A stretch of DNA of 42,452 nucleotides, from positions 1-42,452 of the forward strand of contig JAFRFY010000018.1 in NCBI GenBank assembly GCA_017434085.1, written 5' to 3'. The notes beneath the pieces are model-generated. The model worked only from the letters and a program-made list of their open reading frames with translations. It made no database searches and was not told where the DNA came from. The position numbers were made by a program, and so were the translations under genes. The stretch comes from Clostridia bacterium. Its GTDB lineage: Bacteria; Bacillota; Clostridia; Christensenellales; Aristaeellaceae. Of this stretch, positions 35,102 through 42,452 are shown piece after piece (position 1 is the stretch's first letter; the number at the start of each line of letters is the position of its first letter).

Positions 35102-37012
35102 TCATTCGGCGCGCGCCAGGGCGTACACGTCCACGCCCCCGTCGGAGAACACCAGCGCGCAGTTTTGGGCAAACCAGTTCTCGTCCACGTCGAAGGCGGC
35201 GCGCTCGTGGCTGGAAATGTAGGCGTAATCCACGCCATATTCCTCAAACAGCGCCGCGCTCTCCGCGGGATGCTCCAGCATGCGCTGCTCGTCGTAGCGC
35301 TGGCGGCTGTAATCAAGGCCGTGGAAGTAGAGGTAGCTGCCGGTGCCGCACACGATGTCCCGCCCGGTCAGCGCGGCCACGGCGTTGTTGTGCTGGTCGC
35401 CGGTCAGGAACACCGCGTCGGCGGGGGTGTTCTGCTCGATGAACGCCGCGGCGCGCACCTCCGGGGCCATGAACAGCCCGTAGGCCGACACCCACTCCCG
35501 GGCGACGGTCAGCGCCCCGGACAGCGTCGAGACCAGCATGAACGCCGCCGCCAGCAGATACCGCCCCCGAAGCCCCCTGAGATGCCGGAAAATGCTCACC
35601 AGATACAGCCCCATGGCGGGCATCATGGCAATGTAGGCCACGTAGAACAGCTTGTTGTTGTCGTATTCGTTGGGCTGGAACTGTATGAATTCCGCCGTGA
35701 CGTAGATCAAAAGCGCCCCCAGCCCCAGCGCCCGCCGGAGCGACCGCGTGTCGGGGTCGTCAAACAGCGCCGCGGGGACCATCAGAAGCCAGATCAGCCC
35801 CACGTTCTTCACCCAGAACCACACGTAGCCGTCGATCAGCCGCCCGTTGCCCGGGTTGTTGACCCAGTTGAAGCGGATGCGCAGGGACCCGCCCTGGACC
35901 GTCTGCGGCACCGACCAGGTGAGCAGCTGCGGCGCGGCCAGTATAACGGCGATCACCCCGTACACCGCGTAGCGCTTGAGCACGTCCAGCCGGTCCTCCC
36001 CGTGGATCAGCCCGTGGACCATCGCCCCCAGGCTCAGAAGCCCCAGCGCCAGGAAGGAATGGGTGTGGATCATGGGCAGCGCGCCCGCCCAGACGCCCAG
36101 CGCGACGCTCTCTGCCATATCGCGCTCCCGGATGACGTTCAAGAGCATCCACAGCGCCGGGATCAGCGCCATCCAGCCGCACAGCAGCGTCCGCTGGGGG
36201 ATCATCATGTCGCAGATCACGTTCACCCAGCGCAGGTTGAGCGCCGGCTGGTTGGTGGGGGTCTTGTAAAAGCCGGTAAATATCTCGTGAAACGCGGTGG
36301 CGTCGCGCCCCACCCTGTCCAGCGGATAGATGAAACCCAGCCCGCCGTTTATGAACATCAGCGTCGTGGCGACGACCGTCGCGGCGGGGGAGCGGGTCAG
36401 CGACCAGGTGAATATCACAAAGCCCGTGAACACCAGGCACAGCATCAGCGTGCCCGTGACGACGAAGGCCGGGGCGAGGTCGGTGCCGAACAGCAGCATC
36501 GTGGTGACCATGCTGTCCGCCAGGAAGGGGTAGCCCAGCAGCGCCCCCGGCAGCAGCGAGTAGTGCGGGGGAAAGGCGGCGTTTCTTAAGGAGGTGGCGA
36601 TGCCCAGGTGCAGGCACAGATCGCCGTAGGTGGACTGGCCCACCCACAGCGCGCCGTCGACGTTGCGCAGTATGTGGGTGTACTCCAGGTAGCCCGAGAG
36701 CGCCGTCAGTGGCACAACCAGCGCGATGAACAGCCACCAGGGCGCATCCGTCCAGCGCCTTTCGCGGGGCTTTTTGCGGGTCATGAGCTGAGCCCCCGCC
36801 GCCAGTATCGCCGCCGTCAAGAGGCCCATGAGCTGGGCTTTTTTGGTGAAACGCAGGGCAAAGGCGTACAGCGCCGGCAGCCACATCATCATGACCAGAC
36901 CCGCGCACAGCCCCAGCCACAGCCGGGTCAGCCGGTCCCGCCGGTAAAACACGCCGTCTGTGAGTGCCACGCCGCAGCACAGGAAGAGCCCAAGTATCAG
37001 AAATCCCGTCAT
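35102..37012 (-). CDS. Polytopic membrane protein, GT-C glycosyltransferase-like
   Basis: A 636-residue protein with some 12-14 hydrophobic segments up to about residue 500, then a soluble extracytoplasmic C-terminal domain (about 505-636). The architecture (an early loop with acidic and aromatic residues such as EYTHILRNVDGALWVGQSTYGDL, many helices, and a C-terminal domain reading AAFIEQNTPADAVFLTGDQH) resembles GT-C fold lipid-linked sugar transferases. I cannot name a family or substrate. GGAGG precedes ATG 37012, and a TTTACA-17-TATAAT promoter is clear. A perfect palindrome lies just upstream of that promoter. It is leftward and separate from the lipoprotein gene by about 105 bases. Confidence 0.8.
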   Translation of the reverse strand: MTGFLILGLFLCCGVALTDGVFYRRDRLTRLWLGLCAGLVMMMWLPALYAFALRFTKKAQLMGLLTAAILAAGAQLMTRKKPRERRWTDAPWWLFIALVVPLTALSGYLEYTHILRNVDGALWVGQSTYGDLCLHLGIATSLRNAAFPPHYSLLPGALLGYPFLADSMVTTMLLFGTDLAPAFVVTGTLMLCLVFTGFVIFTWSLTRSPAATVVATTLMFINGGLGFIYPLDRVGRDATAFHEIFTGFYKTPTNQPALNLRWVNVICDMMIPQRTLLCGWMALIPALWMLLNVIRERDMAESVALGVWAGALPMIHTHSFLALGLLSLGAMVHGLIHGEDRLDVLKRYAVYGVIAVILAAPQLLTWSVPQTVQGGSLRIRFNWVNNPGNGRLIDGYVWFWVKNVGLIWLLMVPAALFDDPDTRSLRRALGLGALLIYVTAEFIQFQPNEYDNNKLFYVAYIAMMPAMGLYLVSIFRHLRGLRGRYLLAAAFMLVSTLSGALTVAREWVSAYGLFMAPEVRAAAFIEQNTPADAVFLTGDQHNNAVAALTGRDIVCGTGSYLYFHGLDYSRQRYDEQRMLEHPAESAALFEEYGVDYAYISSHERAAFDVDENWFAQNCALVFSDGGVDVYALARAE

Positions 37013-37053
37013 AAATGCCTCCGTCCGGCGCGCCCGCGCGCGCTTCGACTACC

Positions 37054-37082
37054 ATTATAACATCCGCCGATTTTGCTGTAAA
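37054..37082 (-). promoter_or_regulatory. Promoter of the GT-C-like gene
   Basis: TTTACA (37082-37077), 17-base spacer, TATAAT (37059-37054) on the minus strand. Confidence 0.75.
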
Positions 37083-37093
37083 GGAAGCCCGGT

Positions 37094-37149
37094 GAATTAT
37101 GACTTGAAAGTCATAATTCCGCACAATTATGTCAATCAACTGTCATAAT
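37094..37149. promoter_or_regulatory. Cluster of ATTATGAC/GTCATAAT operators
   Basis: A perfect 26-base palindrome GAATTATGACTT-GA-AAGTCATAATTC (37094-37119), followed by a second, imperfect pair ATTATGTC (37126-37133) and GTCATAAT (37142-37149). It lies 11 bases upstream of the -35 of the GT-C-like gene, an activator-like position, and about 100 bases upstream of the divergent promoter. The regulator is unknown. Confidence 0.55.
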
Positions 37150-37245
37150 GAAGTTATGTATATTTCGCGTATGTTGTGTTATATTACATATAAATTGCGA
37201 CATATGTAAAAGAAAATACGATACTATGCCGATCAGCCGCGAAAC

Positions 37246-37274
37246 TTGAAATGCAACAAACCATGCGATAAAAT
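37246..37274 (+). promoter_or_regulatory. Promoter of the Ig-like surface protein gene
   Basis: TTGAAA (37246-37251), 17-base spacer, TAAAAT (37269-37274), about 45 bases before the start codon. Confidence 0.7.
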
Positions 37275-37319
37275 AATAACAGTTACGAATGAATATATGT
37301 GCTATTGGAGGAGTTCGGC

Positions 37320-37790
37320 GTGAAGATGCGTTTTGCAAGATTGTTTGCAATCGTTGTGATTGCGCTTTTGAGCATAAATGCCTGTGCCTTCGCCCAGAGC
37401 GCGATCGATACGACGGTGGTCATGCGGGTGTCCCACATGACGCAGAACGCCGTGGTGGACGCGGGGGAGGACCTGTCCATCGAGGTCAACATCGATGGCG
37501 TGACGCCGGAGGCCTACCAGTGGTACTTCAACGACGCGCCGATCCAGGGCGCGACCCAGAAGGTGCTCAACATCGTCGACGCCCAGCCGGAGGACGCGGG
37601 CGTGTACCGCCTGGACGCCTTTGACGATAGCGGCAACATGGCCGTCAGCATGGACATCGCCGCCCGCGTGGTGGAGAATACCGTGCCCCAGTCCGGGGAC
37701 AGCTCCATGCCGGTGGGCTGTGCCTTCGCGGGCATGGCGCTGTGCGGCCTTGCGATGGTCGCCCTGCTGCGCCGCCGGGCGATGCTGTAA
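37320..37790 (+). CDS. Small Ig-like surface protein with sortase-type C-terminus
   Basis: A 156-residue exported protein. A signal peptide (to AFA near residue 25) precedes one immunoglobulin-like domain (about 35-110) with the typical core YQWYFNDAPIQGA and DAGVYRLDA (Trp, then D-x-G-x-Y). The C-terminus has a sorting-signal layout: VPQSG (122-126), a hydrophobic helix and RRRAML. VPQSG departs from LPxTG at the first and fourth positions, so sortase processing is inferred. A Cys in the signal region (SINAC) makes a lipoprotein a weak alternative. The start is GTG 37320, six bases after GGAGGAG; ATG 37326 is possible. A terminator follows. Confidence 0.75.
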   Translation: MKMRFARLFAIVVIALLSINACAFAQSAIDTTVVMRVSHMTQNAVVDAGEDLSIEVNIDGVTPEAYQWYFNDAPIQGATQKVLNIVDAQPEDAGVYRLDAFDDSGNMAVSMDIAARVVENTVPQSGDSSMPVGCAFAGMALCGLAMVALLRRRAML

Positions 37791-37806
37791 TCCGTCAAGC
37801 GATTTA

Positions 37807-37839
37807 AGCGACCAGCGTTTTCGCCGGTCGCTGTTTTTT
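37807..37839 (+). terminator. Terminator after the Ig-like protein gene
   Basis: Stem AGCGACCAGCG / CGCCGGTCGCT (one mismatch), loop TTTT, then GTTTTTT. Confidence 0.9.
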
Positions 37840-37846
37840 ACGATGA

Positions 37847-38995
<1,149 letters not shown>

Positions 38996-39037
38996 CCGGG
39001 GTGCGGTTGGAGGCAATCGCTGCCGCATGATATTATT

Positions 39038-39082
39038 CGACCCCTTGCGCCACTGATTCAAGCGCAAGGGGTCGAGTTGTTT
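39038..39082. terminator. Terminator between tgt and the sugar ABC permease gene
   Basis: Perfect 13-bp stem CGACCCCTTGCGC / GCGCAAGGGGTCG (39038-39050, 39062-39074), 11-base loop, then AGTTGTTTT. It sits between convergent genes and can serve both. Confidence 0.85.
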
Positions 39083-39116
39083 TCCGCGGCAGCAAATGCC
39101 TTATGGCACCGCCCGC

Positions 39117-40069
39117 TCAGCCGGCCTTCTTGCGGGAGCGCAGGAAGTCGGTGTACACGGCCAGCAGTATGACCGCGCCCTTGATGATGTACTGCCAGTC
39201 GGAGTTGACGCCCATCAGGTTCAGGCCGTTGTTCAGTATGCCGATGATCAGCACTCCGATCAGCGTGCCGCCCAGCTTGCCGGAGCCGCCGGACATGGAC
39301 GTGCCGCCGACGACCACGGCCGCGATGGCGTCCATCTCAGCGCCGTCGCCGGAGGTGCAGGTGCCGGAGTACAGGCGGGAGGCGATGGTGATGCCCGCCA
39401 GGCCGGCCATCAGGCCGCTGAAGCTGAACACCACGAACTTGACCTTGGAGGTGGAGATACCGGAGAACTTCGCCGCGGTGTCGTTGCCGCCCACGGCGTA
39501 GATGTGCCGCCCGATCCGCGTGCGGTTCAAGAACAGCACCGACACGATGAACACGATGGTCATGGTGATGACCGGGGTGGGGATGCCCGCCACGTAGCCG
39601 GCGCCCAGGAACTTCCAGGCATCGGTCATGCAGCGGATGGGCTTGCCGCCGGAGTACACGTAGGCGATGCCCTTGGCGATGTTCATGGAGGCCAGCGTGA
39701 CGATGAACGGCGGGATCTGCGTCTTGGCGATCACGAGGCCGTTGAGCAGGCCGAATATGACGCCGGACATGATGGCGATCATGATGCCGACGATCTCCGG
39801 CATGCCGTGCCAGACCACGGCTGCCGCGCCCAGCACGCCGGACATGGCGATGATTGAGCCCACGGACAGGTCGATGCCGCCCAGTATGATGACCATGGTC
39901 ATGCCGCAGGCCAGCATCAGGTTGGTGGAGCTCTGGCGGAGCACGTTGAAGATGTTGGTCTTGGTCAGAAACGTGGTGTGGGTCCTGGGAAACACATACA
40001 GGAAGAGGATCATGAAGGCCAGAGCCGCGATGATTCCCAGATTATCCTTGAAATAGCGCTTTACCTTGG

Positions 40070-40073
<4 letters not shown>
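39117..40073 (-). CDS. rbsC: Ribose-type sugar ABC transporter permease
   Basis: Permease of a carbohydrate uptake (CUT2) ABC transporter, 318 residues, about eight to ten helices. The RbsC-like features are MLACGMTMVIILGGIDLSVGS near 53-73, AKTQIPPFIVTLASMNIAKG near 115-134, GGNDTAAKFSGIS near 195 and DAIAAVVVGGTSMSGGSGKLGG near 248-270. It overlaps the upstream ATPase gene by four bases (ATGA). The operon order binding protein, ATPase, permease on the minus strand is common in clostridia. The exact sugar (ribose, xylose, galactose or other) cannot be fixed, so the symbol is by family similarity. Confidence 0.88.
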
Positions 40074-41617
<1,544 letters not shown>

Positions 41618-41696
41618 TGACTATCACCACCGTTATTCAATACTGTTGGAATAGGGGCGCCGATCCGACGCCTGCCGTTGTGGCCCGCCACGGGGC

Positions 41697-41720
41697 GGGC
41701 GGCGCATCGCCGCCCCTACG
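41697..41720. repeat. GC-rich hairpin of the repeat family
   Basis: GGGCGGCG-CAT-CGCCGCCC followed by CTACG, resembling the hairpins at 17155-17172 and 29754-29774 and sharing the CCCCTACG end with the 24-base hairpin units. It lies in the spacer between the binding protein and ATPase genes. Confidence 0.65.
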
Positions 41721-41747
41721 TGTGATGACGATGCCATCATTCGGAAA

Positions 41748-41778
41748 GGGGCTTTGCCCTCGGTGAGAACAAAGCCCC
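41748..41778 (-). terminator. Hairpin after the sugar-binding protein gene
   Basis: 9-bp stem GGGGCTTTG / CAAAGCCCC with a 13-base loop; on the minus strand it is followed by TTTCC. Probably limits read-through from the abundant binding protein gene into the ATPase and permease genes. Confidence 0.65.
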
Positions 41779-41826
41779 GTTGAATCAACACTGGGTCACA
41801 AACGAAGCGTACCCGTTGGCAAAGGC

Positions 41827-42452
41827 TTATTGCCAGCCGCCGTTGTTGTACTCCTCGATGTTGTCGCTGTTGATCATGAAGGTCGGGATCGGATAGCGCG
41901 CTTCGACGCTGGAGGGATCTTCCTTCCACTGATAGTACAGCTCGGCGATGGTCTTGCCGATGGTCATGGGGGACTGAGCGCCGGTGCCGGTGACCTTGCC
42001 CTCAGCGATCATGGCCTTGATGTCGGGGGAGCCGTCAACGCCGTAGATCAGGCAGCTGGAGCCGGCGGCGTCCGCAGCCGCGGCGGCGCCCAGAGCGGTG
42101 GGATCGTTGCCGCCGAAGATGGCGACGGCGTCGGGATGGGCGGTCAGGGCGTCGGTGCCGTTCAGGTTGCCCTGCTCCTGGTTGCCCATGCAGTCGATCT
42201 GGGAAACCACTTCGAAGCCGTGGCCTTCGATGGCATCCAGGAAGCCGTTGGTGCGGTCAACGACGGACTGCATCGTGGGGGAATCAAGCACGATGATGGG
42301 GCCGCCGTCGGGGCACTTGGCAACCAGGTCCTCGCCGCAGACCTTGCCGGCGTTGTAGTTATCGGAGCCCGCATAGGTCACCAGATAATCCATCTCGGCA
42401 ACCTCGGTGTCAAAGCCGAACATCGGGATGCCGGCGTTCTTCAGCGCGTCCA
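41827..42452 (-). CDS. Sugar ABC transporter substrate-binding protein (N-terminus beyond window)
   Basis: The C-terminal 208 or so residues of a periplasmic-binding-protein-like (peripla_BP_4, RbsB-type) protein. Visible features are NAGIPMFGFDTEV, the hinge/ligand region LVTYAGSDNYNAGKVCGEDL, FGGNDPTALGAAAAADAAG (the Asn-Asp pair that usually contacts the sugar) and YGVDGSPDIKAMIAEGKVTG with QSPMTIGKTIAELYY. The frame is open to the right window edge. It is the first of the three transporter genes, 209 bases before the ATPase gene; that spacer holds two hairpins. The sugar is not identifiable; RbsB- and CUT2-type proteins with this pattern bind pentoses or hexoses. Confidence 0.9.
   Translation of the reverse strand, partial: DALKNAGIPMFGFDTEVAEMDYLVTYAGSDNYNAGKVCGEDLVAKCPDGGPIIVLDSPTMQSVVDRTNGFLDAIEGHGFEVVSQIDCMGNQEQGNLNGTDALTAHPDAVAIFGGNDPTALGAAAAADAAGSSCLIYGVDGSPDIKAMIAEGKVTGTGAQSPMTIGKTIAELYYQWKEDPSSVEARYPIPTFMINSDNIEEYNNGGWQ

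Noticed and set aside
32138..36589. A 1483-codon plus-strand open frame spanning the SDR, lipoprotein and membrane protein genes
   Set aside because: It is antisense to three recognisable genes; the translation is His/Gly/Leu/Val-rich low-complexity typical of shadow frames in GC-rich DNA.

Overview
The window reads as chromosomal DNA of a high-GC, endospore-forming anaerobe of the class Clostridia. A forespore sigma factor (sigG), a clostridial-order rnfCDGEAB operon, a reverse rubrerythrin, monoderm-type surface proteins (a lipoprotein with peptidoglycan-binding repeats, a sortase-signal protein) and GC-rich genes with strong Shine-Dalgarno sites all point this way. An uncultured gut or rumen lineage is my inference; no species can be named from the sequence.

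Layout. 1-1972: an FTR1 iron permease (cut by the left edge) divergent from a small AraC-type regulator, with a rich operator region between them. 2040-3830: a tRNA-Ala gene followed by a distinctly AT-rich patch holding a ribbon-helix-helix protein, a small HTH protein, an unrecognised exported protein and a zinc-ribbon microprotein; it ends at a MITE-like inverted-repeat element. 4100-7370: reverse rubrerythrin, NudC-type Nudix hydrolase and glucose-6-phosphate isomerase. 7480-12560: a complete branched-chain amino acid ABC transporter operon, livJHMGF. 12560-16690: a DUF1846 protein, an FGGY sugar kinase and sigG. 16690-17190: 500 bp of repeats (heptanucleotide array, hairpins, a truncated MITE copy). 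17190-23180: uvrB, an M42 aminopeptidase and uvrA, transcribed leftwards. 23290-32195: one long rightward block, rnfC, a fused rnfD-rnfG, rnfE, rnfA, rnfB, nrfA, resB, ccsA and an HPr-like gene. 32210-37012: leftward genes for a sorbitol-6-phosphate dehydrogenase-like SDR, a peptidoglycan-binding lipoprotein and a polytopic GT-C-like membrane protein. 37320-38995: a small Ig-like surface protein and tgt. 39117-42452: a ribose-type ABC transporter (permease, ATPase, partial binding protein), leftwards.

The most striking system is the 23.4-32.2 kb block. Rnf oxidises ferredoxin and normally reduces NAD+ while pumping ions. Here the pentaheme nitrite reductase NrfA starts 16 bases after rnfB and is followed by both subunits of the system II cytochrome c assembly machinery. 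No NrfH quinol dehydrogenase is present in the locus. This suggests ferredoxin-linked nitrite ammonification in which electrons may pass from Rnf to a membrane-anchored multiheme cytochrome. The block also carries an RnfD-RnfG fusion and an HPr variant without Ser46.

A second notable arrangement is at sigG. Its ribosome binding site lies inside the terminator of the preceding gene, and a sigma-F-like promoter sits inside the same hairpin, so only a transcript started there would have a free ribosome binding site. All calls were made by reading the sequence; no database search was possible.
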